A stretch of 32,328 bases of DNA, from NCBI GenBank assembly GCA_900767595.1, contig CAAFZS010000035.1:1-32328 (forward strand). The letters run 5' to 3'. This document shows positions 6,331 through 14,633 of the stretch, one piece after another. Every line of letters starts with the position of its first letter. Position 1 is the first letter of the stretch. The position numbers and the translations under genes are program-made. The notes under the pieces were generated by a model that was not told the origin of the DNA, made no database searches, and saw nothing but the letters and a program-made list of their open reading frames with translations. Source of the DNA: Bacteroidales bacterium (GTDB lineage: Bacteria; Bacteroidota; Bacteroidia; Bacteroidales; Paludibacteraceae).

Positions 6331-8652
6331 ATGAGCAAAAATTTAGTTATTGTAGAGTCTCCTGCCAAGGCAAAGACGATTGAGAAGTTTTTAGGGAGCG
6401 AGTTTAAAGTGTTATCTTCCCAAGGCCACATCCGTGACATTGAAAGTCAGGGTGGAAACAATATGGGTATTGACTTTGAGCATAACTACACCCCTCATTA
6501 CGGTATCGATAAGACCAAGGAAGCGCTGATTGCCACCCTCCGTTCAGAGAGTAAGAAAGCGGACACCGTATGGCTGGCCAGTGATGAAGACCGCGAGGGA
6601 GAAGCAATTGCTTGGCACTTAAAAGAGGTGTTGGAGTTGGATTCGAAGAAAACCAAACGTATCGTCTTCCACGAGATAACGAAGAACGCCATTCTCAACG
6701 CCATTGAGAACCCAAGGGATATTGATTATCAGTTAGTGCACGCCCAACAAGCGCGTCGTGTAGTCGACCGCATCGTAGGTTTTGACCTATCCCCTATCCT
6801 TTGGAAGAAAATCACCACCGACCTTAGCGCCGGTCGTGTACAGAGTGTGGCCGTGAGATTGATTGTAGATAGGGAGAAAGAGATTGAGAACTTCAAGACG
6901 AGTTATAACTATCGCGTTGTGGCAGAGTTTACGGGTAGCAATCCCGGAGATGCCAGTGTCTTACGGGCGGAATTGGACAAACCTTTTGCCAACAAGAAAC
7001 TGGCAATGGACTTCTTGGAGCTTTGTCAAAAATCCTTGTTTAAGGTAGCAGAAGTAAACAAGCGTCCGGGCAGGCATACGCCGGCACCTCCGTTTACGAC
7101 CAGTTCACTCCAACAAGAGGCGGCTCGTAAACTGAAGTTCCCTGTATCGAAGACGATGCGCCTTGCGCAATCGTTATACGAAGCCGGTAAGATTACCTAT
7201 ATGCGTACAGACAGTGTAAACCTCAGTTCACTGGCGTTGGCTACGTGTAAAGAAGAGGTTATCAAGATGTATGGCGAACGTTACCATCATATGCACCAGT
7301 ACACCACTACCAGCAAGGGTGCACAGGAGGCGCACGAGGCTATTCGTCCTACGTATATCAGCGAACATACCGCAGGAGAGAATCCCGACGAGCAGAAACT
7401 ATACGAACTCATCTGGAAGCGCACAATAGCCAGTCAGATGGCAGATGCCGAATTAGAGACCACACACATCACTGTTAATATGACGGGTAGTCAACACCTG
7501 TTTATTGCCCAAGGCGAAGTCGTGGTGTTTGACGGTTTTATGCGAGCTTATGTTCAGTCGGTGGATGATGCCGAAGAAAGTGGCACCACTTTGTTGCCGA
7601 TGATGGCGGTGCAAGAGCGATTGAGACTGCGCAGTGCCAATGCTGTCCAGAGTTACAAAAAAGCACCTTATCGTTACAACGAGGCGACGTTGGTTAAGGA
7701 GATGGAGAGTTTAGGCATTGGTCGTCCTAGTACCTATGCTACGATTATCGAGACCATCCTCTCGCGCCACTATGTAGAGCGCGGTTCGTTCCCCGGCACG
7801 AAACGAAACTATACTGTTTTGACTTTGCAGAACGGAAAGATTGTAGAGAAACAGAAGTCCGAACAGGCGGATGTGGATTTGCAAAAACTCTTCCCCACGG
7901 ATTTAGGTAGGTTCACGACAGACTTTCTGGTTGCCACCTTCCCCAATATCCTCAGCAACGACTTCACCGCTAAAGAGGAAGAGGCATTTGACCTTATTGC
8001 TGCGGGTAAAGAGGATTGGGTTAAGACGGTGGACGATTTCTATAAAGAGTTTCATCCTATTATTGAGCACGTGGAGCCGGGCAAACTGAAAGGAATCCTC
8101 TACGGAACCGATCCTAAGACCGGAGGAGAGGTGAGAGGTAAGGTGACAAAAGGCGGTAGTTGCGTGCAGCTATCCACGGACGAAAAGAGCAAGCCGGTGT
8201 TTGCAAGCTTAAGGAAAGGACAATCAATTTATAAACTCACTTTGGCAGAGGCGCTAGAAGCGTTAGACAATCGTCTTCCTATCCATAAGACCATTGATGG
8301 AGAAGAAATAGAACTCAATGAAGGTAAGTACGGACCCTTTATAAAGACGGCAAAAGGTTATGTCAGTCTTCCTAAAAACACCAATCTTCAAGAGTTGACA
8401 AACGAAGAGATTCGTAGTTTCATGGCTAAGCAAGTAGAAAACTCTGCTCCGATTCAAGATTGGGGAGATATCCAAGTGCTCAACGGAAGGTACGGTTTAT
8501 ACATCAAAACGAAAGAGGGTAACTATCGCTTGCCGAAGGGTGTGGATCCTCAAAAATTGACCAAAGAGGAGTGCTTATCGCTCATTTTAAAGAGCAAAGA
8601 GGAGCCAAAAGAGCCAAAAAAACACTATTTTAAGCGGAAAAGTGCAAAATAA
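6331..8652 (+). CDS. topA: DNA topoisomerase I (type IA)
   Basis: Topoisomerase I relaxes negatively supercoiled DNA by transient cleavage of one strand. The 773-residue protein opens with a Toprim domain, with Glu9 in VESPAKAK and Asp85/Asp87 in ASDEDREGEA. The active-site tyrosine is Tyr290 in ITYMRTDS. A strongly conserved GIGRPSTYA segment follows near residue 470. The C-terminus has no cysteine zinc ribbons. It carries Bacteroidota-style TopA_C repeats instead, recognisable as GKYGPFIKTAKGYVSLPKN and GRYGLYIKTKEGNYRLPKG. The length is normal for the phylum. The gene has its own promoter 30 bp upstream and is followed by a tRNA gene whose -33 box abuts the stop codon. Confidence 0.97.
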   Translation: MSKNLVIVESPAKAKTIEKFLGSEFKVLSSQGHIRDIESQGGNNMGIDFEHNYTPHYGIDKTKEALIATLRSESKKADTVWLASDEDREGEAIAWHLKEVLELDSKKTKRIVFHEITKNAILNAIENPRDIDYQLVHAQQARRVVDRIVGFDLSPILWKKITTDLSAGRVQSVAVRLIVDREKEIENFKTSYNYRVVAEFTGSNPGDASVLRAELDKPFANKKLAMDFLELCQKSLFKVAEVNKRPGRHTPAPPFTTSSLQQEAARKLKFPVSKTMRLAQSLYEAGKITYMRTDSVNLSSLALATCKEEVIKMYGERYHHMHQYTTTSKGAQEAHEAIRPTYISEHTAGENPDEQKLYELIWKRTIASQMADAELETTHITVNMTGSQHLFIAQGEVVVFDGFMRAYVQSVDDAEESGTTLLPMMAVQERLRLRSANAVQSYKKAPYRYNEATLVKEMESLGIGRPSTYATIIETILSRHYVERGSFPGTKRNYTVLTLQNGKIVEKQKSEQADVDLQKLFPTDLGRFTTDFLVATFPNILSNDFTAKEEEAFDLIAAGKEDWVKTVDDFYKEFHPIIEHVEPGKLKGILYGTDPKTGGEVRGKVTKGGSCVQLSTDEKSKPVFASLRKGQSIYKLTLAEALEALDNRLPIHKTIDGEEIELNEGKYGPFIKTAKGYVSLPKNTNLQELTNEEIRSFMAKQVENSAPIQDWGDIQVLNGRYGLYIKTKEGNYRLPKGVDPQKLTKEECLSLILKSKEEPKEPKKHYFKRKSAK

Positions 8653-8684
8653 TTTGCATATATTAAAAAAAAGCAGTACCTTTG
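8653..8684 (+). promoter_or_regulatory. Promoter of tRNA-Pro
   Basis: TTTG (8653-8656) begins at the base after the topA stop codon. TACCTTTG (8677-8684) follows after 20 bp, about 10 bases before the tRNA. Confidence 0.85.
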
Positions 8685-8694
8685 CAGCCGTTTT

Positions 8695-8770
8695 CGAGAA
8701 GTAGCGCAGTTGGTAGCGCACCACGTTCGGGACGTGGGGGTCGGGCGTTCGAGTCGCCTCTTCTCGACCA
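8695..8770 (+). tRNA. tRNA-Pro (anticodon CGG)
   Basis: The 76-base cloverleaf has acceptor arms CGAGAAG (8695-8701) and CTTCTCG (8760-8766), discriminator A and an encoded CCA end (8768-8770). The anticodon stem CCACG/CGTGG encloses the loop TTCGGGA, giving anticodon CGG, which reads the proline codon CCG. The T arm contains the standard TTCGAGT. Confidence 0.95.
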
Positions 8771-8779
8771 ATTAAAATA

Positions 8780-8807
8780 AAAAGGAGTTCTTTTTGGGGC
8801 TCCTTTT
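8780..8807 (+). terminator. Hairpin terminator after tRNA-Pro
   Basis: AAAAGGAG (8780-8787) pairs with CTCCTTTT (8800-8807) around a 12-base loop. The right arm ends in a T run. It probably ends the tRNA transcript before glgP. No local-type promoter is visible between it and glgP. Confidence 0.7.
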
Positions 8808-8834
8808 AAATTGAAAACAATAATTGAATAGAAT

Positions 8835-11402
8835 ATGAAAGTAAAAGTTAGTAATGTGAATCCCGTAGCATGGAAAGAAGTGATCGTTCATGCTAAACTG
8901 CCCGCTAAACTGAATAAGTTACAGGAGCTTGCCTATAACCTTTGGTGGGTTTGGAACTCCGATGCCAAAAATATCTTCCGATATATTGATAATGAAGCCT
9001 GGCATAAAGCCCAGTCTAATCCGATTATGCTGCTAAATATTCTCAGTTATGAGAAGATGGTAGCCCTCAGTCAGGATGAGAAGTTTATGGCTCAACTCGA
9101 CAAGACTTATGCTGAGTTCCGTGCTTATATGGATGTTAAGAAGGATTCGAAGAAACCTTCGATTGCCTATTTCTCTATGGAGTATGGTTTGACCCACGTC
9201 TTGAAGATTTATTCGGGTGGTTTGGGTATCTTAGCCGGTGACTACCTCAAAGAGGCTTCCGACTGCAATGTGGATATGACGGCTATCGGTTTCCTTTATC
9301 GTTATGGCTATTTCACACAAACATTGTCGCCCGAAGGTCAGCAGATTGCCAATTATGAGGCGCAGAACTTCAATAACCTCCCCTTGACACAAGTTAAGAA
9401 CGAGGATGGTACCCCGATGGTGATTGAGGTGCCCTATCCGGGACGTGTAGTGAATGCTTATCTTTGGAAAGTGGCTGTAGGTCGTATCAACCTCTACCTA
9501 TTGGATACGGATAACGAACTCAACTCCGAATGGGATCGTCAGATTACCCACCAACTCTATGGCGGTGATTGGGAGAATCGTATCAAACAAGAGATTATGC
9601 TCGGTATTGGTGGTATGCTTGCCCTCAAGAAGTTAGGCATCAAAAAGGATGTCTATCACTGCAATGAGGGTCACGCCGCTTTGATGGGTCTGCAACGTTT
9701 AGTAGATTTGGTACAAGAAGAAGGATTGACCTTCAACGAGGCTAAGGAAGTGGTAAGAGCCAGCGGCTTATATACTTGCCACACACCGGTTCCTGCAGGT
9801 CACGATTATTTTGAAGAGAGTTTGTTCTATAAATATATGAGCGAATATGCTCCCAAACTCGGTATTGAGTGGGACGACTTGATTGGTTTGGGTCGTCAGA
9901 ACCCTGACGATAAATCCGAGAAGTTCTCAATGTCCGTCTTCGCCCTTAACACTTGCCAAGAGGCTAATGGTGTCAGTTGGTTGCACGGCGAAGTGAGCAA
10001 GAAGATGTTCGCTCCCGTATGGCCCGGTTATTTCCCTGAGGAGTTACACGTGGATTATGTGACCAATGGTGTACACATGCCAACGTGGGCAGCCAGCGAA
10101 TGGAAGGAAGTTTACAGTAAGACTTTCCCTGCCGGTTGGTATGCTGACCAATCGAACATGGAGATGTGGAAAGCCTTCAACGACCTACCCGATGAGAAGA
10201 TTTGGGCTACTCGTATGTCCTTAAAGAACAAACTGATTGATTACATCAAAGAGAAGTTCCAAGAAGACTGGATGAAGAGTCAAGGTGATCCGGCTCGTAT
10301 CATTCGTGCGCTGAACGAAATGAATGCCAATACATTGATTATCGGTTTCGGTCGTCGTTTTGCTACGTATAAACGTGCACACCTGTTGTTCACCGACTTA
10401 GAGCGTCTGGACAAACTGGTGAACAATCCTTCGCAACCCGTTCAGTTCCTGTTCACCGGTAAGGCTCACCCTGCTGATGGTGCAGGTCAAGGATTGATTA
10501 AACGTATTATTGAGATTAGTCGTATGCCTCAGTTCTTGGGTAAGATTATTTTCTTGGAGAACTACGATATGCGTCTCGCTAAACGTTTGGTTAGCGGTGT
10601 GGATATCTGGCTCAATACGCCGACCCGTCCGTTAGAGGCTTCGGGTACCAGTGGAGAGAAGGCCCAGATGAATGGTGTATTGAACTTCTCCGTCCTTGAT
10701 GGTTGGTGGTTAGAAGGTTATGTTAAAGGTGCCGGTTGGGCATTAACTGACAAGCGTACCTACGAGAATCAAGCACACCAAGACCAATTGGATGCTGCTA
10801 CCATCTACCAGCTCTTGGAGACGGAAATCATCCCGATGTATTATGCCAAGAACTCGAAGGGTTATTCGCCCGAATGGATACAGACCATCAAGAACTCTGT
10901 AACGAAGATCACACCTCGTTTCACGACGAAACGTATGATGGACGATTACTTTGCCAAGTTCTATAATAAACTGGCTAAGCGTCATCAACTACTCAATGCC
11001 GACGGGTACAAGGTAGCCAAAGAGATTGCTGCTTGGAAAGAGAATATGGTAGCTCATTGGGACGAGATTGAGGTAGTAAGCAATAACCTCAACGATATCC
11101 TTCAAGCCGAACAACCGAGTGTTGGTGAGACTTGCACCATTAAGGTTGAGTTGGATACCAAAGGATTACAAGACAAGGGTATCGGAGTAGAGTTAGTCGC
11201 TATCCGCACCTCCTTACACAACAACGATAAGTTGTACGCTGCGGAGCCTTTGAAACTCGTTAAGACCGAAGGCAGTCGTATGTTCTTCGAAACGAAGTAT
11301 CAGTTCGCTTATGCCGGTGGTATGAAGTTTGGATTACGTATGTATCCATACAACGACCTACTGCCTCACCGCATGGACTTCTGCTATGTCCGTTGGATCT
11401 GA
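8835..11402 (+). CDS. glgP: Alpha-glucan (glycogen) phosphorylase, GT35
   Basis: This enzyme releases glucose 1-phosphate from alpha-1,4-glucans such as glycogen, using pyridoxal phosphate. The 855-residue protein has the N-terminal DUF3417 domain (about residues 1-115), typical of the bacterial short-type alpha-glucan phosphorylases. The family-typical segment EASGTSGEKAQMNGVL follows, in which Lys609 is the pyridoxal-phosphate lysine. NEGHAALMGLQR and THQLYGGDWENR are further family signatures. The ATG at 8835 gives the expected N-terminus. It is a single-gene unit, convergent with the lptF/G-like gene, and a bidirectional terminator lies between them. Confidence 0.95.
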   Translation: MKVKVSNVNPVAWKEVIVHAKLPAKLNKLQELAYNLWWVWNSDAKNIFRYIDNEAWHKAQSNPIMLLNILSYEKMVALSQDEKFMAQLDKTYAEFRAYMDVKKDSKKPSIAYFSMEYGLTHVLKIYSGGLGILAGDYLKEASDCNVDMTAIGFLYRYGYFTQTLSPEGQQIANYEAQNFNNLPLTQVKNEDGTPMVIEVPYPGRVVNAYLWKVAVGRINLYLLDTDNELNSEWDRQITHQLYGGDWENRIKQEIMLGIGGMLALKKLGIKKDVYHCNEGHAALMGLQRLVDLVQEEGLTFNEAKEVVRASGLYTCHTPVPAGHDYFEESLFYKYMSEYAPKLGIEWDDLIGLGRQNPDDKSEKFSMSVFALNTCQEANGVSWLHGEVSKKMFAPVWPGYFPEELHVDYVTNGVHMPTWAASEWKEVYSKTFPAGWYADQSNMEMWKAFNDLPDEKIWATRMSLKNKLIDYIKEKFQEDWMKSQGDPARIIRALNEMNANTLIIGFGRRFATYKRAHLLFTDLERLDKLVNNPSQPVQFLFTGKAHPADGAGQGLIKRIIEISRMPQFLGKIIFLENYDMRLAKRLVSGVDIWLNTPTRPLEASGTSGEKAQMNGVLNFSVLDGWWLEGYVKGAGWALTDKRTYENQAHQDQLDAATIYQLLETEIIPMYYAKNSKGYSPEWIQTIKNSVTKITPRFTTKRMMDDYFAKFYNKLAKRHQLLNADGYKVAKEIAAWKENMVAHWDEIEVVSNNLNDILQAEQPSVGETCTIKVELDTKGLQDKGIGVELVAIRTSLHNNDKLYAAEPLKLVKTEGSRMFFETKYQFAYAGGMKFGLRMYPYNDLLPHRMDFCYVRWI

Positions 11403-11421
11403 TAAGACAACGACAATAAAT

Positions 11422-11455
11422 AAAAATCACCGGCTGCAAGGTCGGTGATTTTTTT
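11422..11455. terminator. Bidirectional terminator between glgP and the lptF/G-like gene
   Basis: AAAAATCACCG (11422-11432) pairs with CGGTGATTTTT (11443 onward) around a 10-base loop. The stem is flanked by an A run on the left and a T run on the right, so it can serve both converging transcripts. Confidence 0.9.
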
Positions 11456-12536
11456 ATCTGCTTACACGAGTGTAGAGGAATAGTCCGATAATCAAGAACA
11501 CGAGGTTCGGCAGCCACGCCGCCATAAAAGGTGACATCACTCCGGTGACGGAGAAAGTCGTAGATACGGTGGAGAAAAGGATATAAAGGGCGGTAAGCAC
11601 TATCCCGACACCGAGGTTCTTACCCATTCCCCCGCGCACTTTGCGCGAAGACATGGTGACACCAAGTAGGGTGACAATGAAAGCACCGATAGCCGAAGCC
11701 CAACGCTTATGCCATTCCGTTTCAAACGCTTTGATGTTACCCGCTCCGCGAGCCGCTTGTTTGGCCATATAATCGCGCAGTTCGGGATTGGTCATCCATT
11801 GTGCCTGTTCGGCAGTAACGAATAGTTCGTCCGGAGAAATAGGCAAAACAACATCTTTTCTATTCCCTTTCTCCATATGTTCGCGCAAGCCGTTGAAATT
11901 ACGCTCTACGTATCCCTCCAAGTGCCAATTATAAAGACTGTCGAAACGAATACGGTCGGCAATGATACGGGTGGTTAGGGTTTTGCCGTCAAAATACTCT
12001 AAGGAGCTTCGATAGCCGGTATTCGTCTTTAATTGGAAGGACTCGATATAAAGGATAGTACCCGGTTCGACTTCCATCTGCACGTTATGGGCGTGCTCCG
12101 ACTTGAAGTGAGAGATATACTTGTTTTCAAAATCCAACATTTTTCCCGAAGCAACCGGGATAACGTACCCACCTAACCAGAAAGTCATCAGGAATAAGAA
12201 GAGGGCGGATAGGAAATACGGCCACATCAGCCGATGGTAACTCATACCGGTGGAGAGCATAGCGATGATCTCACTGTTTCCCGCCAGTTTAGAGGTAAAG
12301 AAGATAACCGAGATGAAGATGAACAGCGAACTGAACATATTCAAGTAGTAGGGGAAGAAATTGACATAATAGTCAAAGACTATCTCCTGTAGCGGTATCT
12401 GGTTCTCAAAGAAATCGTCCATCTTCTCCGTTATATCGAACACCACAGCAATACTCAAGATGAGTACAATCGAGAAGAAGAATGTACCCAAGAACTTGGT
12501 GATAATATAACGGTCAAGCCGAGTGAAGAGCTTCAT
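11454..12536 (-). CDS. LptF/LptG-family permease (YjgP/YjgQ)
   Basis: LptF and LptG are the membrane subunits of the ABC system that lifts lipopolysaccharide from the inner membrane. The 360-residue protein has three N-terminal transmembrane segments (about residues 15-35, 60-80 and 100-122), a periplasmic domain (about 140-270) and three C-terminal segments (about 280-357). That is the family architecture. The opening LDRYIITKFLGTFFFSI is typical. Its ATG overlaps the tgt stop by 4 bp (ATGA), so the two are translationally coupled. Only one of the usual F/G pair is present here, and I cannot decide which from sequence alone. Confidence 0.9.
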   Translation of the reverse strand: MKLFTRLDRYIITKFLGTFFFSIVLILSIAVVFDITEKMDDFFENQIPLQEIVFDYYVNFFPYYLNMFSSLFIFISVIFFTSKLAGNSEIIAMLSTGMSYHRLMWPYFLSALFLFLMTFWLGGYVIPVASGKMLDFENKYISHFKSEHAHNVQMEVEPGTILYIESFQLKTNTGYRSSLEYFDGKTLTTRIIADRIRFDSLYNWHLEGYVERNFNGLREHMEKGNRKDVVLPISPDELFVTAEQAQWMTNPELRDYMAKQAARGAGNIKAFETEWHKRWASAIGAFIVTLLGVTMSSRKVRGGMGKNLGVGIVLTALYILFSTVSTTFSVTGVMSPFMAAWLPNLVFLIIGLFLYTRVSR

Positions 12537-13663
12537 AAACGGGTCATTAAACGTGGGATCATGTCATCTTTCCAGGATTTGAAGTCGCCGACGATAATAT
12601 GTTGTCTTGCTTCGCCTACCAACCATAAGTAGAAGGCGAGGTTATGAATGGAGAGAATCTCTAAGCCCAGCATCTCTTCTGCATGGATAAGGTGGCGCAC
12701 ATAAGCCCGGGTGTATTGGTGATCCACGTAGGAAGTGCCGGTAGGGTCAAGTTCGGTAAAGTCGTCTTCCCACTTCTTATTGCGCATATTCATTACCCCG
12801 TTCTGCGTGAAGATCTGTCCGTTACGTCCGTTGCGGGTAGGCATGACGCAATCGAACATATCTACCCCTCGTTCTATGCCTTCGAGGATATTCCAAGGTG
12901 TACCGACACCCATCAAATAACGGGGTTTAGTGGCTGGCAGAATATCATTGACTACCTCTATCATCTCGTACATCGTCTCTGCCGGTTCACCTACGGCGAG
13001 TCCGCCGATAGCGTATCCATCTCTATCGAGGTCGCGCAAACGCTTGGCCGCGTCTTGTCTTAGGTCGGGATAGGTACACCCTTGCACGATAGGAAAGAGA
13101 TGCTGATGGTAGTCGTATAAGTCGGATGTTGCATCAAAACGGGCGATACAACGGTCGAGCCAACGATGGGTTCGATCCATGGAGTTTTTAGCGTAGGTCT
13201 TGTCGGCTGTACCGGGACAGCACTCATCAAAAGCCATCATGATATCCGCCCCGATCAGTCGCTCTATATCCATCACAGATTCGGGGGTGAACATCAGTTT
13301 GCGCCCGTCAATATGCGAGGAGAACTGTACACCGTCTTCGTTCATCTTGCGGATCTCGGTGAGCGAAAAGACTTGATAACCGCCGGAGTCGGTCAGAATC
13401 GGTTTGGTCCAACCCTCAAAACGATGTAACCCGCCTGCTTGGTGCAGGATCTCCGTGCCCGGACGCAAGTAGAGGTGATAGGTGTTGCCTAAGATGATCT
13501 GCGCATGGATATCGTCGTAAAGGTCGCGTTTATGTACCCCCTTAACGGTACCCACGGTACCTACCGGCATAAAAATCGGGGTGAGAATATCCCCATGGTC
13601 GGTGTGAATAACACCGGCCCGCGCTTGACTTTTAGTATCGGTTGTTAATAGATCAAAAAACAT
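12533..13663 (-). CDS. tgt: Queuine/preQ1 tRNA-guanine transglycosylase
   Basis: Tgt exchanges guanine 34 for the queuosine precursor preQ1 in tRNAs with GUN anticodons. The 376-residue protein keeps the catalytic region: Asp92 in TDSGGYQVFS, the nucleophile Asp271 in FDCVMPTRNGRNG, and GGLAVGEP. The zinc ligands of the E. coli enzyme (Cys302, Cys304, Cys307, His333) align with Gly309, Ser311, Asp314 and His340, so only the histidine remains. I recall the same loss in other Bacteroidota, so the enzyme is probably functional and zinc-free at this site. The gene lies between panD and the lptF/G-like gene; an octamer array fills the gap to panD. Confidence 0.95.
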   Translation of the reverse strand: MFFDLLTTDTKSQARAGVIHTDHGDILTPIFMPVGTVGTVKGVHKRDLYDDIHAQIILGNTYHLYLRPGTEILHQAGGLHRFEGWTKPILTDSGGYQVFSLTEIRKMNEDGVQFSSHIDGRKLMFTPESVMDIERLIGADIMMAFDECCPGTADKTYAKNSMDRTHRWLDRCIARFDATSDLYDYHQHLFPIVQGCTYPDLRQDAAKRLRDLDRDGYAIGGLAVGEPAETMYEMIEVVNDILPATKPRYLMGVGTPWNILEGIERGVDMFDCVMPTRNGRNGQIFTQNGVMNMRNKKWEDDFTELDPTGTSYVDHQYTRAYVRHLIHAEEMLGLEILSIHNLAFYLWLVGEARQHIIVGDFKSWKDDMIPRLMTRL

Positions 13664-13680
13664 CCTTATTCTTTATTTCC

Positions 13681-13711
13681 CTACTCCTCTACCCCTCTAC
13701 TCCTCTACACT
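13681..13711. repeat. Octamer array CTACTCCT between panD and tgt
   Basis: Units CTACTCCT, CTACCCCT, CTACTCCT and CTACACTC follow head to tail on the plus strand. On the coding (minus) strand the array supplies the TAG stop codon of panD (13705-13707) and fills most of the spacer before tgt. Confidence 0.9.
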
Positions 13712-14046
13712 CTATTATCTATCGGAAAAACAATCATCGGCTTGAAACTCTTGGCTTCTTCGGGGGTCATTAGGGCATATGCCATAATAATAACGGTATC
13801 GCCCACGTGCATGAGATGGGCTGCGGCACCATTCATGCAGATACAACCCGAACCTCTTTTGCCGGGGATAACATAGGTTTCCAGGCGGGCGCCGTTGGTG
13901 TTGTCCACCACACTCACTTTCTCTCCCGACAGGATACCGGAGGCGTCCATCAGGTCCTCGTCGATGGTGATAGAACCGATATATTCGAGGTTAGCTTCCG
14001 TAACCTTAACGCGATGAATCTTCGATTTCAGTATTGATAAAAACAT
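13705..14046 (-). CDS. panD: Aspartate 1-decarboxylase
   Basis: PanD makes beta-alanine from aspartate for pantothenate and coenzyme A synthesis. The 113-residue proenzyme has the self-cleavage site Gly24-Ser25 in LEYIGSIT, where the serine becomes the pyruvoyl cofactor. It also has the conserved NGARLETYVIPG and NGAAAHLMHVGD segments. Length is normal. The last three codons and the stop fall in a tandem repeat, so the extreme C-terminus (NRV) has probably been replaced by repeat-derived sequence without harm to the fold. It is the first gene of a panD-tgt-lptF/G-like operon. Confidence 0.96.
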   Translation of the reverse strand: MFLSILKSKIHRVKVTEANLEYIGSITIDEDLMDASGILSGEKVSVVDNTNGARLETYVIPGKRGSGCICMNGAAAHLMHVGDTVIIMAYALMTPEEAKSFKPMIVFPIDNRV

Positions 14047-14066
14047 AATCTCAACATTTTAGCGTA

Positions 14067-14098
14067 CAAAATTACAACAAATTTTTGAATTGTGCAAA
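14067..14098 (-). promoter_or_regulatory. Promoter of the panD operon
   Basis: On the minus strand TTTG (14095-14098) and TAATTTTG (14067-14074) are separated by 20 bp. It is back to back with the promoter at 14103-14134; only four bases separate the two -33 boxes. Confidence 0.85.
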
Positions 14099-14102
14099 TT
14101 TA

Positions 14103-14134
14103 TTTGCATATTTGAGAAAAAAGTAGTAATTTTG
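14103..14134 (+). promoter_or_regulatory. Promoter of the His-rich protein and TonB receptor genes
   Basis: TTTG (14103-14106) and TAATTTTG (14127-14134) are separated by 20 bp. The predicted transcript starts near 14141, which excludes a longer in-frame start at 14090 and supports the ATG at 14174. Confidence 0.85.
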
Positions 14135-14173
14135 CACCCGAAATCTGCAAAACCCTCGTCCGGCAGACGTAAA

Positions 14174-14575
14174 ATGAACATACTCCGTCCATCAAATAGA
14201 AAAGAACTTCGTGAATGGCCATCATATAAACACGGATTAGCGGTAGGTTTACTACTACTGTTTGCTGCATATTATATTGATGTCAATTGTTTTGTCCACT
14301 CGCACATAGTGAATGGAGTGACTATTGTTCACTCACATATACACAAGGAGTCGCACCATGCTTCGAATGACGGTGGGCACACTATGTGGCAAATCAATTT
14401 GATTGCCATTAACCATGGTCAGTTCCATTTTACGGAATCTACTGAGGTTATAACGGATAAACCTATTGATTATCTCGTTGAAACCATTGGTTGTGAACAG
14501 GATTGTTTAGCGCCATCCACTTTTGGAGTTCATTTTGTTTGGCGAGCACCGCCTGTAGGCATATTTATTGCTTAA
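14174..14575 (+). CDS. Small His-rich membrane protein next to a TonB receptor
   Basis: I do not recognise a characterised family for this 133-residue protein. It has one hydrophobic segment (about residues 20-38), then a His-rich stretch with FVHSHIVNGVTIVHSHIHKE and SHH, and a C-terminal part with two cysteines in GCEQDC. From memory, similar HSH-NGV-HSH proteins stand beside TonB-dependent receptors in other Bacteroidota. The histidine pattern suggests metal binding at the membrane or in the periplasm, which is inference. The ATG at 14174 was chosen because the promoter ends at 14134. The TonB receptor starts 58 bp downstream and is probably in the same transcript. Confidence 0.75.
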   Translation: MNILRPSNRKELREWPSYKHGLAVGLLLLFAAYYIDVNCFVHSHIVNGVTIVHSHIHKESHHASNDGGHTMWQINLIAINHGQFHFTESTEVITDKPIDYLVETIGCEQDCLAPSTFGVHFVWRAPPVGIFIA

Positions 14576-14633
14576 TCCTTTTTATATTTTTATTTTAATC
14601 ACTTGACTTCTATCCTTGTGGTAGAGGTTTTAA

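Noticed and set aside
12533..13663. tgt as a pseudogene because of missing cysteines
   Set aside because: The frame is full length and all catalytic segments are intact; the cysteine loss seems typical of the phylum.
14135..14173. Riboswitch (for example cobalamin) before the His-rich protein and TonB receptor
   Set aside because: The leader is only about 35 bases and has no recognisable conserved box.
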